A stretch of 48,460 bases of DNA from Deltaproteobacteria bacterium (GCA_019310525.1 JAFDEE010000035.1:1-48460), one strand, 5' to 3'. Shown: positions 25,633-34,153, counted from the first letter of the stretch. Made by a program: numbers and translations. Notes: a model not told the origin generated them from the sequence alone.

Positions 25633-26544
25633 TCAGGACCTCGTATCCCGGTTTTCTTCATCAAAGGAGAACGTCTCCAAACTGCCGCCATCCAGGTCTG
25701 CGTATAGCATTCTGTTTCTCATCAAGGGGCCTCTTCCGAGCAGGATTTTTATGGTTTCCATGGCCTGAAGCGTGGCAAGGAGGGCGGGGGTGGGCGCCGG
25801 GACACCTAAAAGGGCCTCCGGGGTGGTCCTGCCCTCTTCCCCTCCATCCTCGACCCCGTACAATGAGGCCATCCCGGAATCTTCAGGGAAGATGGTCATC
25901 AGCCGCCCCTCGAACCCCGCCACGGCCCCATGTACCAGGGGAATGCCGAGTTCCCTGGCCGCCCGTTCCAGGATAAATCGGTCGCTGATCGTGTCCAGGG
26001 CATCCACCACCACATCCGATCCCCGAAGGATCTCCGGGGCAGTGGAGGCGTCCAGTCGAGTCTGGTGGGGGATGACGGTCACCCCGGGATTCACTTTTTG
26101 AACCACCTCCTCGGCTACCTGGGACTTGAACCGACCTAAGGCTTCCACCGTACAGAGGGCCTGGCGGTTCAGATTGGTTTCATCAAAGCGATCCCCATCC
26201 GCTACCACCAGATTTCCGACCCCGATCCTGGCGAGGATCAGGATGACCTGGCCGCCAAGACCCCCTGCCCCGATGACGGCCGCACGGCTGCGGGCTAGGA
26301 TCCACTGGTCCTTGACGGAAAGGCTTTCCAGGTTTCGAATATACCTGCGGGGGCAGATCCTCTGTTCGAGGGCCGCGAGGAAAACCCCTGGGATTCCGAG
26401 ACCGCACTTTTCTGCGATATCCAGCGCATCCTGTTCTCCGATGACCTTGATTTCCCTGCCCCCCGGATGTATGATTCCACGGGCCCGCTCCTCAAGAAGA
26501 CGCCGGATGTCTTCTGTTCGCCGTTTACTATTCCCCTTTTCCAT
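25633..26544 (-). CDS. ThiF/MoeB-type E1-like adenylyltransferase
   Basis: A 303-residue E1-like enzyme that would activate the C-terminus of a beta-grasp sulfur carrier with ATP. An N-terminal extension of about 85 residues is followed by the Rossmann core AAVIGAGGLGGQVILILARIGVGNLVVADGDRFDETNLNRQ (about residues 87-128), the DALDTISDRF acidic motif and the C-terminal LQAMETIKILLG helix. The two C-x2-C zinc pairs present in E. coli MoeB and ThiF are missing; only three cysteines occur, none paired. It lies directly after the two beta-grasp genes (ORFs at 26550 and 26878) and upstream of the ComB-like gene, so it probably serves the pterin cofactor of the divergent AOR. Confidence 0.85.
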   Translation of the reverse strand: MEKGNSKRRTEDIRRLLEERARGIIHPGGREIKVIGEQDALDIAEKCGLGIPGVFLAALEQRICPRRYIRNLESLSVKDQWILARSRAAVIGAGGLGGQVILILARIGVGNLVVADGDRFDETNLNRQALCTVEALGRFKSQVAEEVVQKVNPGVTVIPHQTRLDASTAPEILRGSDVVVDALDTISDRFILERAARELGIPLVHGAVAGFEGRLMTIFPEDSGMASLYGVEDGGEEGRTTPEALLGVPAPTPALLATLQAMETIKILLGRGPLMRNRMLYADLDGGSLETFSFDEENRDTRS

Positions 26545-26549
26545 TTCTC

Positions 26550-26876
26550 TTAGGATTTCTCCTTTCCGGCCCGTTTGATGTTCTCCCTGATCATCCCGAG
26601 AAAGACCCGATAGGGCCCCGGGGTCCCTTTCGGGAAAAAGGCCACCCTGTCCCCTGGAAAGACCCGGTCGTGAATATTGATCACCCGTCCGTTACGGAAG
26701 ACGGCCTCGATTTCGCCGGGAGGCAGACCGAGGCTTCGGGCGATGTCCCGGGCGATCCCGCCCGCTGAAGAGAGGCTTCGTTCCAGCTCAAAGGGGAAAT
26801 CCTGCCTTTCCAGGTGCCGTCTAAGGGAGCCGAAGACCCGGATTTCAAGCAGATCGGGTGATGCCTGTTCCTTCAT
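26550..26876 (-). CDS. MoaD/ThiS-like beta-grasp protein with an extended C-terminus
   Basis: A 108-residue ubiquitin-like beta-grasp protein. The pattern EIRVFGSLRRHLE ... AGGIARDIARSLGLPPGEIEAVFRNGRVI ... PGDRVAFFPKGTPGP matches MoaD/ThiS proteins. In MoaD the chain ends in Gly-Gly, which becomes the thiocarboxylate. Here the segment after AFFP reads KGTPGP and continues for another 20 or so residues, so there is no free GG end. It may work after processing or as a non-conjugating partner. It lies one base after the second carrier and five bases before the ThiF-like gene; its ATG has a good ribosome site only through coupling. Confidence 0.72.
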   Translation of the reverse strand: MKEQASPDLLEIRVFGSLRRHLERQDFPFELERSLSSAGGIARDIARSLGLPPGEIEAVFRNGRVINIHDRVFPGDRVAFFPKGTPGPYRVFLGMIRENIKRAGKEKS

Positions 26877-26877
26877 C

Positions 26878-27117
26878 CTAACCCCCTCCTACAGGGGGAA
26901 AAAGGGCTACCCTTTCATTCCCGGTCAAGGTGTGGTCCAGGGATTTGCTCCGTCCGTCCACCATGATGACTTTGACGGAGTCAGCGGGAATCCCCAGTAT
27001 TCCGCAAACCTCAGCCACGCTCGCGCCCTTCTCTACAGTCAAATCCAATCCCGTATCGGGATCGTAGCTTGGCACGAATTTACGAAGAGAAGAACTCAAG
27101 AAAATCCTCAGTGCCAT
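26878..27117 (-). CDS. MoaD/ThiS-like sulfur carrier with Gly-Gly-Gly end
   Basis: A 79-residue beta-grasp protein ending ERVALFPPVGGG. The terminal glycines are the hallmark of a sulfur carrier activated by an E1-like enzyme. The internal DLTVEKGASVAEVCGILGIPADSVKVIMVDGRSKSLDHTL follows the MoaD pattern. It is the first gene of the minus-strand group, with GGGAGG upstream, and is divergent from the AOR gene at 27360. Most likely it feeds sulfur into the tungstopterin dithiolene for the AOR. Confidence 0.85.
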   Translation of the reverse strand: MALRIFLSSSLRKFVPSYDPDTGLDLTVEKGASVAEVCGILGIPADSVKVIMVDGRSKSLDHTLTGNERVALFPPVGGG

Positions 27118-27359
27118 TGCCTAGCCTCCCCGGAATAGGGCGGGGCCGGAAAGTCCGTGTTTAAACAGGCGGCCCCGTTAAAAATGATTATTTCCTAAAA
27201 GGGTTCCCCAAGTCAACAGAGGGGGAAAAAGATATGTCAATAATGATATAACTGCTTGAGTTCTTTGTGTTTTTGCTTGCTCCGGGCACCCCGGGTGTGG
27301 CATCATGTCTTGAATCCGCTATTGTTCATCTCCATTTATTTTTCTGAAAGGAGGCCGCC
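27118..27359. promoter_or_regulatory. Divergent control region, sulfur-carrier genes and AOR
   Basis: This 242-base gap separates the start of the minus-strand carrier gene from the AOR start and should hold both promoters. An AT-rich stretch (about 27225-27260) is the likely location. I could not settle on specific boxes. The AOR ribosome site AAAGGAGG lies at 27347-27354. Confidence 0.4.
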
Positions 27360-29096
27360 ATGTTTAAGATCCTGAGAGTCAACATGTCCGATCTTTCCGC
27401 ACGATACGAAGACGTACCCGAAAAATACCAGGGGCTTGGAGGAAGAGGTTTAACATCGGCCATCGTCGCTAATGAAGTGGATCCCACCTGTACGGCCATC
27501 GGGCCAGGTAACAAGCTGGTCCTGGCTCCGGGTCTTCTTGGTGGAACCAATTGCGCCAATTCCGGGAGGATCTCGGTGGGAGCCAAGAGCCCCTTGACGG
27601 GAACCATCAAAGAATCCAACTCCGGCGGTCAGGCGGGCCTCTACCTCGCCCGGCTCGGCATCGCAGCGATCGTGGTAGAAGGTCTCCCTGAAAAGGAAAG
27701 TCTTTACAAACTTTATGTCTCCAAAGACAAGGCGGAGTTGACGCCGGCCGATGACTTGAAGGGACTTGGAAATTACGAAACAGTGGAAAGGCTCAGGCAG
27801 ACATACGGTGACCAGGCGGGGTATGTAAGCATCGGACAGGCCGGGGAGTGGAGGCTGAGTGCCGCCACTGTGGCGTTCACGGACCGGGAACTGCGCCCGA
27901 CGAGGCATGCGGGCCGGGGCGGGATGGGAGCCGTGATGGGTTCGAAAGGTCTCAAGGCGATCGTCATTGACCCATCGGAGGGCGCACAGGCACCCATCGC
28001 AGACGTCGAGTCTTTCAAGGCCGCGGCGAAACGGTTCGCCAAGGCTCTCCAGGAACACCCGGTGACCAGCCAGGGGCTCACCAACTATGGGACTGATATT
28101 CTTATAAACATCATCAACGAGGCAGGTGGCCTTCCCACACGCAATTTCAGCTCAGGACGCTTTGAAGGGGCCGATAAGGTCGGAGGTGAGAGCCTGAATA
28201 AGATCACAACTGAGCGGAATGGTGACACGAGCCACGGCTGTATGACCGGGTGCGTCATCCGTTGTTCGGGCATCTTTAATGATAAGGAAGGCAATTATGT
28301 ATCCAAGTGGCCTGAATACGAGACGGTTTGGGCATGGGGGCCCAACTGCGGCATCGACGACCTGGATGCGATCGCGCGGATCGACCGAGCATGTGATGAT
28401 ATTGGACTTGATACCATCGAGACGGGAAATGCCGTGGCCGTGGCCATGGAGGCGGGAATCAAGGCCTTCGGGGATGCGGCCGGTGCCGAGGAATTGCTGG
28501 CCGAGATAGGAAAGGGGAGCCCCCTTGGTCGCATACTGGGCTCCGGGGCGGCCGTGGTTGGAAAGGCGTTCGGGGTGAGGCGGGTTCCCGTGGTGAAGGG
28601 ACAGGCCCTCCCGGCCTATGATCCCCGGGCCATCAAGGGGATCGGCGTGACCTACGCCACTTCGACCATGGGCGCGGATCACACGGCCGGTTACACCATC
28701 GGGCCTAATGTCATGAAGGTCGGCGGGGACGTGGATCCTTTGAAACCTGAAGGGCAGATGGCCCTCTCCAGGGATCTCCAGATCGTGACGGCGGCTGTCG
28801 ACTCGGCCGGCCTCTGCGTATTCGTGGCCTTTCCCGTTTCGGAGAACCCCGACGCTTACAACGCCATCGTTGACATGATTAATGCAAAGTATGGGCTGAC
28901 AATGAGTGGAGACGATTTCCTGGGGCTAGGGAAGAAGGTCCTGGCCATGGAAAGGGATTTCAACGCCCGGGCAGGGTTCACGTCGGCCGATGACCGGTTG
29001 CCGGAATTCTTCAAGACGGAAAAATTGCCCCCTCACAACGACGTTTTTGATGTCCCGGATCAGGACCTGGACGCCGTTTATGACTTTATGAAATAA
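27360..29096 (+). CDS. aor: Aldehyde:ferredoxin oxidoreductase (tungsten enzyme family)
   Basis: A 578-residue member of the AOR family, which uses a tungsten bis-pterin and one [4Fe-4S] cluster to oxidise aldehydes to acids with ferredoxin (or the reverse). The start LGGRGLTSAIVANEVDPTC, the APGLLGGTNCANSGRISVGAKSPLTG segment and NSGGQAGLYLARLGIAAIV are typical of the N-terminal pterin domain. The cluster ligands are probably C294, C298, C302 (CMTGCVIRC) and C486 (GLCVFVAFP); the first spacing is C-x3-C rather than the C-x2-C of the Pyrococcus enzyme. EYETVWAWGPNCGI and the DHTAGYTIG region are also conserved. AAAGGAGG sits six bases upstream of the ATG. The divergent neighbours are two beta-grasp carriers and an E1-like enzyme, an expected cofactor partnership. 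Confidence 0.93.
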   Translation: MFKILRVNMSDLSARYEDVPEKYQGLGGRGLTSAIVANEVDPTCTAIGPGNKLVLAPGLLGGTNCANSGRISVGAKSPLTGTIKESNSGGQAGLYLARLGIAAIVVEGLPEKESLYKLYVSKDKAELTPADDLKGLGNYETVERLRQTYGDQAGYVSIGQAGEWRLSAATVAFTDRELRPTRHAGRGGMGAVMGSKGLKAIVIDPSEGAQAPIADVESFKAAAKRFAKALQEHPVTSQGLTNYGTDILINIINEAGGLPTRNFSSGRFEGADKVGGESLNKITTERNGDTSHGCMTGCVIRCSGIFNDKEGNYVSKWPEYETVWAWGPNCGIDDLDAIARIDRACDDIGLDTIETGNAVAVAMEAGIKAFGDAAGAEELLAEIGKGSPLGRILGSGAAVVGKAFGVRRVPVVKGQALPAYDPRAIKGIGVTYATSTMGADHTAGYTIGPNVMKVGGDVDPLKPEGQMALSRDLQIVTAAVDSAGLCVFVAFPVSENPDAYNAIVDMINAKYGLTMSGDDFLGLGKKVLAMERDFNARAGFTSADDRLPEFFKTEKLPPHNDVFDVPDQDLDAVYDFMK

Positions 29097-29193
29097 TCCC
29101 AAATTATGCATGTGTTTGGCGCGGCTCGCCCGCCGGGTGTCTGGCGGGAACATCCCTTTTCCCTTCACCCATCGGGCGCTGTCAGTATGCTTT

Positions 29194-29432
29194 AATGTGC
29201 CATTCTGGGAAGGGGAGAACCTTGGGCCTTCAGGCGAAGACTTTAGTTCGTGCCCATCCATAAATGCCCCTTTTCCCCAATCTCTGCGCCTGCCTGTCCC
29301 GCTTAGTATCCCAAGCGGGGCGGTTAAAATCTTCGCCTTCCTTGACCTTGAACAAAATTGCCTATTTATGGATGGGCACTAGTTCGATCGGTTTTTTGAG
29401 TAGGGTTCAAGGATTCAAGGGGTCCAGGGGTA
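29194..29432 (+). repeat. Repeat family B copy 2, split by an A1 insertion
   Basis: Repeat B begins at 29194 (AATGTGCCATTCTGGGAA), runs through CTTGGGCCTTCAGGCG and stops at 29249 in CTTTAGTTC. An A1 element (29250-29379) intervenes, then B continues with TAGTTCGATCGGTTTTTTGA and TTCAAGGATTCAAGGGGTCC to about 29432. The six bases TAGTTC occur on both sides of the insertion and are a duplicated target. Confidence 0.8.
29250..29379 (+). repeat. A1 element inserted in repeat B, TAGTTC duplication
   Basis: Begins GTGCCCATCCATAAATG and ends ATTTATGGATGGGCAC (outer inverted repeat of about 16 bases). It is 130 bp long with the family core and flanked by TAGTTC (29244-29249 and 29380-29385). This is the shortest complete A1 copy in the window. 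Confidence 0.88.
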
Positions 29433-29514
29433 AGGCTTGCTGTTCTAAGAGCTTGAGCCAAGGGCTTGATGGATCGGACCAAGTGTTTGACGAGCGCCTG
29501 GAAGTAGAGCCCCG

Positions 29515-29634
29515 CAAATGTGACACCATGAAGGGCGTCGATCCCGCATGGGAGCAACCATGATGACACCGGACTACTTCTGGTGGCACGGCTTTTACGA
29601 AGGTAAGAAACGTTACAATAACTTCAGGGAAAAG
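29515..29634 (+). pseudogene. C-terminal remnant of a HAO/octaheme-type multiheme cytochrome
   Basis: In one frame this reads QM-stop-HHEGRRSRMGATMMTPD followed by YFWWHGFYEGKKRYNNF. This pattern (MWHHEGRR...MGA.MM.PDY.WWHGFYE) resembles a conserved stretch of hydroxylamine-oxidoreductase-like octaheme cytochromes of Desulfobacterota as I recall them. The TGA at 29521-29523 falls where the family has Trp (TGG), so this is a stop mutation. No heme-binding C-x2-C-H motif, upstream coding sequence or start remains. Recognition comes from memory of the family, not from a search. Confidence 0.45.
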
Positions 29635-29670
29635 GACTCGACATGTATGAAAAAAAATACATGTCGAGTC
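29635..29670. terminator. Perfect 14-bp palindromic hairpin
   Basis: GACTCGACATGTAT (29635-29648), an 8-base loop (GAAAAAAA) and ATACATGTCGAGTC (29657-29670). It directly follows the cytochrome remnant and could be its old terminator, but no clear T-run follows, so an operator or recombination site is also possible. From 29671 to 29987 no gene is seen; a TATAAT box at 29893-29898 could serve the gene at 29988. Confidence 0.5.
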
Positions 29671-29987
29671 AATATTTTGACGTTTCCGCTGGATCTCGAA
29701 AGGGTCCCCAGGCACGGTGAAGAGAACCGGTTCCATTTTGAAAGTACTTCCCTTTCACTGTGTTTGCTGCCCACTGCCCCTGAACGGCAGGGAATTAAGG
29801 GACCGTTTCGTTTTTCATGTTGAGAGAGAAGATGAAAGGGGAACACGGGAGGGTGAATTAAGGAAAGGATGTTTTGCGTTTTTGGTAATTGGTATAATTC
29901 TTGCAAAAATTTACCATAACCCCATTCTGTCGCGATACCATGATGGATCCATCCGGGGTCACATCATTACTCAGGGAGAAGGCGTGA

Positions 29988-30356
29988 ATGAAAACGGATG
30001 TCGCCGAACGAAAATCCCCTCCAAACGGATTCAGGGCCGGGACTGATGAGGAAGAAAAATTTGAAAGTGTAGAGTTCTCGATCCAGGGGCTGCAGTGCCT
30101 TCACCAGTTCCGAATCTGGAATACCGTTCCGGGATCTATGTGTGTTCTCGTGAAGGAGAATTCAGAAATTCTAGGAGCGTTGAAGGTGGGAGACGTACTC
30201 CCGCTCAAGTATTACACCGGGAACAGTGGACGACCCACACTTTACCTGGATACGGAGATCAGGCATATCACCAAGGAAGAGGAAGGCCGTTTCAAGGGGC
30301 ACTACCTGATCGGGCTTTCCATCCTTGAGGGCGGAGGGGAACGGCGGTTTCATTAA
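29988..30356 (+). CDS. PilZ-like domain protein
   Basis: A 122-residue protein whose sequence (FRIWNTVPGSMCVLVKEN, LKVGDVLPLKYYTGN, TEIRHITKEEEGRFKGHYLIGLSI) follows the pattern of small PilZ-like proteins common in Desulfobacterota. Classic PilZ domains bind cyclic di-GMP through an RxxxR motif and a D/N-x-S-x-x-G loop. Here the N-terminal RxxxR is not clear, so c-di-GMP binding is doubtful. It is convergent with asnS and shares a terminator with it. A weak promoter with TATAAT at 29893-29898 may drive it. Confidence 0.55.
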   Translation: MKTDVAERKSPPNGFRAGTDEEEKFESVEFSIQGLQCLHQFRIWNTVPGSMCVLVKENSEILGALKVGDVLPLKYYTGNSGRPTLYLDTEIRHITKEEEGRFKGHYLIGLSILEGGGERRFH

Positions 30357-30389
30357 AAGATCCGGTCCTTCAGCGGTTGGATCTTTTAA
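30353..30389. terminator. Bidirectional terminator between the PilZ-like gene and asnS
   Basis: TTAAAAGATCC (30353-30363) pairs with GGATCTTTTAA (30379-30389) around a 15-base loop. The A/T-rich outer part gives a U-run in both directions. The asnS stop codon (30386-30388) lies inside the right arm. Confidence 0.8.
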
Positions 30390-31777
30390 AAACTCACGTT
30401 GCCGGGGGTCCTGGGAAAGGGGATTACGTCCCGGATATTGGCCATCCCTGTCACGAACTGGATCAACCGCTCGAAACCCAGACCGAAGCCGGAATGGGGG
30501 GCGGTGCCGAACTTCCTCAGGTCCAGGTACCACCAGTAATCATCAGGGTTCAGCCCTGCTTCCTTTATTCTTTCAAGAAGCGTATCGTAATCATCCTCCC
30601 TCTGGCTCCCACCGATAATCTCACCGATCTTTGGCACCAGGACGTCCATGGCCCGGACGGTCTTGCCGTCCGGGTTGAGTTTCATGTAAAAGGCCTTGAT
30701 CTCCTTCGGATAGTCGATGAGAACGATGGGGCGGTTGAAAACCTTTTCGCAGAGATACCTCTCGTGTTCCGATTGTAAGTCGCATCCCCAGAAGACAGGA
30801 AACTCGAATTTCACCTTGGCCTTGCCCAGGAGATCCACGGCCTCGGTGTAAGTAATGACATCGAAATCCTTGGCAACGATTCCTTCAAGGGTTTCAAGGG
30901 TGGTAGGATCGATGAAGCGGTTGAAAAAGGCCATGTCTTCTGGGCACCGTTCAAGCACGTCACGGAAGATGTGCTTCAGGAGAGAAACGGCCAGCTCGAT
31001 GTTTCCATCCAGTTCGCAAAAGGCCATTTCAGGCTCCACCATCCAGAACTCCGCGAGGTGCCGCGAGGTGTTTGAGTTTTCCGCCCTGAAGGTGGGGCCG
31101 AAGGTATAGACATCTCCCAAGGCCAGGGCGTAGACCTCCGCTTCGAGCTGCCCGCTTACGGTCAGATTCGCCGGGGCGGAAAAAAAATCCTGTTGAAAAT
31201 CCACTTCCCCGTCCCTGCAAGGCACATCCCGGAGGTCAAATGTCGTCACCTTGAACATCTCCCCGGCCCCTTCGCAATCGCTCCCTGTAATGATGGGAGT
31301 GTGGATATAAAGAAAATCCCGCTCCTGGAAAAAGGTGTGGATGGCCATGCTCATCGTATTTCGAACCCTGGCCACGGCCCCGAAGGTATTGGTGCGGGGC
31401 CTAAGGTGTGCAATAGTGCGCAGGAACTCAAAAGAGTGCCGTTTTTTCTGAAGGGGGTATTTAGCGGGGTCCGCCCAACCCAGAACCTGGATCTCTTCAG
31501 CCCGCATTTCCACCTTTTGCCCCTTACCGGGAGAGGCCACGAGCATCCCCGTAACCCGGATGGAACATCCCGTATTGAGCTTGAGAACTTCTCCCGTGTA
31601 ATTTGGCAATTTTTCGTCCGCAATAATCTGGAGATTGCTCAGGCATGAGCCGTCATTCAACTCGATAAACGTGAATCCGCCCTTGGAGTCTCGCTTGGTC
31701 CTGACCCAGCCCATCACGGTGGCCCTGAAGTCGACCCTATCCGAGGCCAAAATTGCGGCGATTTTTTCCCTTCTCAA
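30386..31777 (-). CDS. asnS: Asparaginyl-tRNA synthetase
   Basis: AsnRS charges tRNA-Asn. The N-terminal OB domain ([24 protein letters not shown]), class II motif 2 (FKVTTFD ... [22 protein letters not shown]) and motif 3 ([15 protein letters not shown]) are all present. I use the TTG at 31777, which has AGGAGAG nine bases upstream and gives 463 residues, close to the E. coli enzyme; a longer reading starts at another TTG (31819) inside serC. No ATG is available near the start. The serC stop lies one base before the chosen start, so translation may be coupled. Having AsnRS means Asn-tRNA can be made directly here. Confidence 0.94.
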   Translation of the reverse strand: MRREKIAAILASDRVDFRATVMGWVRTKRDSKGGFTFIELNDGSCLSNLQIIADEKLPNYTGEVLKLNTGCSIRVTGMLVASPGKGQKVEMRAEEIQVLGWADPAKYPLQKKRHSFEFLRTIAHLRPRTNTFGAVARVRNTMSMAIHTFFQERDFLYIHTPIITGSDCEGAGEMFKVTTFDLRDVPCRDGEVDFQQDFFSAPANLTVSGQLEAEVYALALGDVYTFGPTFRAENSNTSRHLAEFWMVEPEMAFCELDGNIELAVSLLKHIFRDVLERCPEDMAFFNRFIDPTTLETLEGIVAKDFDVITYTEAVDLLGKAKVKFEFPVFWGCDLQSEHERYLCEKVFNRPIVLIDYPKEIKAFYMKLNPDGKTVRAMDVLVPKIGEIIGGSQREDDYDTLLERIKEAGLNPDDYWWYLDLRKFGTAPHSGFGLGFERLIQFVTGMANIRDVIPFPRTPGNVSF

Positions 31778-31778
31778 G

Positions 31779-32864
31779 TTAACCCTCTCTCCTTTCGAAT
31801 TCGCCCATGAAATCGACAAGGGCCTTCACTGCATCGATGCCCGTGGCGTTATAGATGGACGCCCGGCAACCCCCGACGGATCGATGCCCTTTAAGCCCCC
31901 CGAGGCCTTCTTTCAGGGCCTCGGCAACGAACTTGGTTTCCAGCTCTTCGGTGGGGCACCGGAATGTTACGTTCATCAGGGACCGGCTGTCGGGTTCCGC
32001 CGTGCCCCTGTAAAAATCGGACTTGTCGATGAAGTCATATATGAGCTTCCCTTTCTCCCGGTTGACCCGTTCCATCTCGGCCAGGCCGCCGATGGTCTCC
32101 TCCAGCCATTTCAGGACCAGGTCGATGACGTAGATCGTAAAACAGGAAGGCGTATTGTACATGGAGTTTTTTTCGGAGAAGGTGGTGTATTTCAACATGG
32201 TGGGGATCCCCTCAGGGACCCTTTCAAGCATGTCCTTTCGGATAATAACCAGAGCGGTGCCCGCAGGACCGATGTTCTTCTGGGCCCCGGCATAGATCAG
32301 GCCGAAAGGCTTGGCGTCGAAGGGACGGCTCATGATATCGGAGGACATGTCGCAAATCAGGGGTACGTCTCCCGCCTCAGGAAAGGTGCTCCACTGGGTC
32401 CCCTTGATGGTGTTGTTGGAAGTAAAATGGAGATAGGCGGCATCTTCGTCCACCCGGTACTCCTTCGGGATATAGGAGAAGTTTTTATCTTCCGAGGAGG
32501 CGATCACCCGGACGTCCTTCCCCTGGATTCTTGCCTCCTTGATGGCCTTGGTGGACCAGGTTCCCGTATCTATGTAGTCCACGGGCCTCCCTTCCAGGGC
32601 CAGATTCATGGGAATCATACAAAACTGTAAGCTGGCACCCCCCTGGATGAAGAGCACGTGAAAATCTTCTCCCAGCCCGAGCAGTCTCTTGGTTCGTTCA
32701 ACGGCGTCATTTATGACATCATCGAACCATTTCGACCTGTGGCTGATCTCTGTGATGGACATTCCCGAGCCCTTGAAATCGAGAAATTCTTCCTGGATCT
32801 CCTCAAGGACTGGTAAAGGGAGTGCAGCGGGTCCGGCGTTAAAATTGTGAATTCTCTTTCCCAT
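31779..32864 (-). CDS. serC: Phosphoserine aminotransferase
   Basis: SerC makes 3-phosphoserine from 3-phosphohydroxypyruvate in serine synthesis (and can act in pyridoxal phosphate synthesis). The opening [22 protein letters not shown] is a family signature; [18 protein letters not shown]-like substrate-binding text reads [12 protein letters not shown] here, and the PLP-binding lysine lies in [13 protein letters not shown]. The C-terminal [22 protein letters not shown] is complete. 361 residues is normal. AAGGAGGACA precedes the ATG. It is upstream of asnS on the same strand. Confidence 0.95.
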   Translation of the reverse strand: MGKRIHNFNAGPAALPLPVLEEIQEEFLDFKGSGMSITEISHRSKWFDDVINDAVERTKRLLGLGEDFHVLFIQGGASLQFCMIPMNLALEGRPVDYIDTGTWSTKAIKEARIQGKDVRVIASSEDKNFSYIPKEYRVDEDAAYLHFTSNNTIKGTQWSTFPEAGDVPLICDMSSDIMSRPFDAKPFGLIYAGAQKNIGPAGTALVIIRKDMLERVPEGIPTMLKYTTFSEKNSMYNTPSCFTIYVIDLVLKWLEETIGGLAEMERVNREKGKLIYDFIDKSDFYRGTAEPDSRSLMNVTFRCPTEELETKFVAEALKEGLGGLKGHRSVGGCRASIYNATGIDAVKALVDFMGEFERREG

Positions 32865-33012
32865 GGATATGTCCTCCTTGAAGGTTTTTTTGTTTCATCT
32901 GAAAAAAGCCCGATCAAGACCACGCACTCGATTCGGGGGTTACGCCGTTTTTTCGGATCAGAAAAGATTACACGGAATCACGGAGAAGACCTTAAAAGGG
33001 CAGGGGGCGTTT

Positions 33013-33780
33013 TTATCCATCCTGCTCCAGTTTTTCGATCATCTCGTTTACCACCGCCAGTGTGCTGCTCTCCTTTTCAAAGGGCGGACGGCCCTGGAGG
33101 TCGGCCTCGATGATGCCTTCTCCGAAGGGGATGAATCCGATAAACTCGAAGCCCGGCATGTGCCGGAGCAAAAAGTCCCGGTCTTCATCCTTCCGTATCT
33201 TGTTTCCTACCAGGCTCACCTTCTTCAGCCCGATGTCCCCGGCCAGGGACCGAATATGATTTGCCGTCTCGATGCTGCGCCTCCCCGGTTCGACAACGAC
33301 GATCAGCCTATCCACCGCCATGGCCGTGCCACGGCCCAAGTGCTCCAGCCCTGCCTCCATGTCCAGGACTACGGCCTCATCCCGGGCAAGGACCAAGTGG
33401 CGAACCAGACTCTTAAGGAGTGTGCTCTCAGGACATATACATCCAGCACCGCCCTTTTTTACTCCTCCCAGGACCATCAGTCGTATGCCGTTGATCCTGA
33501 TCGAAAGTTTCTCTGGCAGGTCGTCCACCTTGGGATTTAGTTTGAAAAAGGAGCCCATGGATCCGACCTTGGCCTCCGTCCTTTCCTCGATCAATGCCTT
33601 CATCTCGGAGATAGGTACGATATCTTCCCGGCCCTGAAAACCCAGGGCCTGGGCGAGATTGGCGTCCGGGTCCGCGTCAATGGCCAACACCTTCGTGCCC
33701 CTGTCAGCCAATGCCTTGATCAGGAAACTGGCAAAGGTGGTTTTCCCCACACCCCCCTTGCCGCTGATAGCGATTTTCAT
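33013..33780 (-). CDS. CooC-like nickel-insertion ATPase (MinD/NifH family)
   Basis: A 255-residue P-loop ATPase. KIAISGKGGVGKTTFASFL is the deviant Walker A motif, DADPDANLA follows, and GGVKKGGAGCICPESTLLKSLV holds the C-x-C pair of CooC proteins, which bind nickel or zinc between two subunits during maturation of carbon monoxide dehydrogenase. The ATG at 33780 has GGGGGAG upstream; the longer reading adds no family sequence. No CODH or acetyl-CoA synthase gene is in the window, so the client is elsewhere. It sits upstream of serC with a 148-base gap. Confidence 0.85.
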   Translation of the reverse strand: MKIAISGKGGVGKTTFASFLIKALADRGTKVLAIDADPDANLAQALGFQGREDIVPISEMKALIEERTEAKVGSMGSFFKLNPKVDDLPEKLSIRINGIRLMVLGGVKKGGAGCICPESTLLKSLVRHLVLARDEAVVLDMEAGLEHLGRGTAMAVDRLIVVVEPGRRSIETANHIRSLAGDIGLKKVSLVGNKIRKDEDRDFLLRHMPGFEFIGFIPFGEGIIEADLQGRPPFEKESSTLAVVNEMIEKLEQDG

Positions 33781-33839
33781 GGTCTCCCCCAAAGCGCTTC
33801 TGAGAATGGACAAGTGAAAGAATCCTATAATGTCAACCC

Positions 33840-33875
33840 GTGTCCATCCATAAATGGCCCTTTCCCTCAATCTCT
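33840..33875 (+). repeat. Left end of an A1 element cut by an A2 insertion
   Basis: GTGTCCATCCATAAATGGCC and a few more bases of the A1 left end are followed at 33876 by a complete A2 element. The right end of this A1 is not recognised downstream. Confidence 0.65.
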
Positions 33876-34153
33876 GAGACCTTTGAAAAACGCTCCCTTT
33901 TGCCCAATCTCCGCGCCTGCCTGTGCCGGGCCTACTGCCGTTCCAAGGGGACAGGCAGGCACGGCAGACAGGTCAGGCTCAAACCGGGGACCCACCCGTT
34001 GGGTGGGGTGTCGTCGCTACCGGGCGAACAAATTTTAATCCTCGAAATACTCCAATGTATGGATGCCTGTCCCGCTTGGCATTCTAAAGCGGGATGGTTA
34101 AAATTTTCGCCTTCCTTGGCCTTGAACAAAATGGAACATTTTTCAAAGGTCTC
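33876..34153 (+). repeat. A2 element (longest copy), TCTCT flanks
   Basis: Starts GAGACCTTTGAAAAACGC and ends TTTTTCAAAGGTCTC, with TCTCT on both sides (33871-33875, 34154-34158). The 278-bp copy contains the family core plus extra GC-rich segments. The flank repeats are low-complexity, so the duplication is less certain than elsewhere. From 34160 to 34575 no gene is seen. Confidence 0.78.

Noticed and set aside
27290-27315. Sigma-54 promoter (TGGCAT...CTTG) before the AOR gene
   Set aside because: The spacing between the GG and GC elements is off by one base and the -12 element is incomplete.
29521-29523. In-frame TGA in the cytochrome-like fragment as a second selenocysteine
   Set aside because: It aligns with a conserved Trp, not Cys; no SECIS-like hairpin follows; the surrounding gene is clearly decayed.
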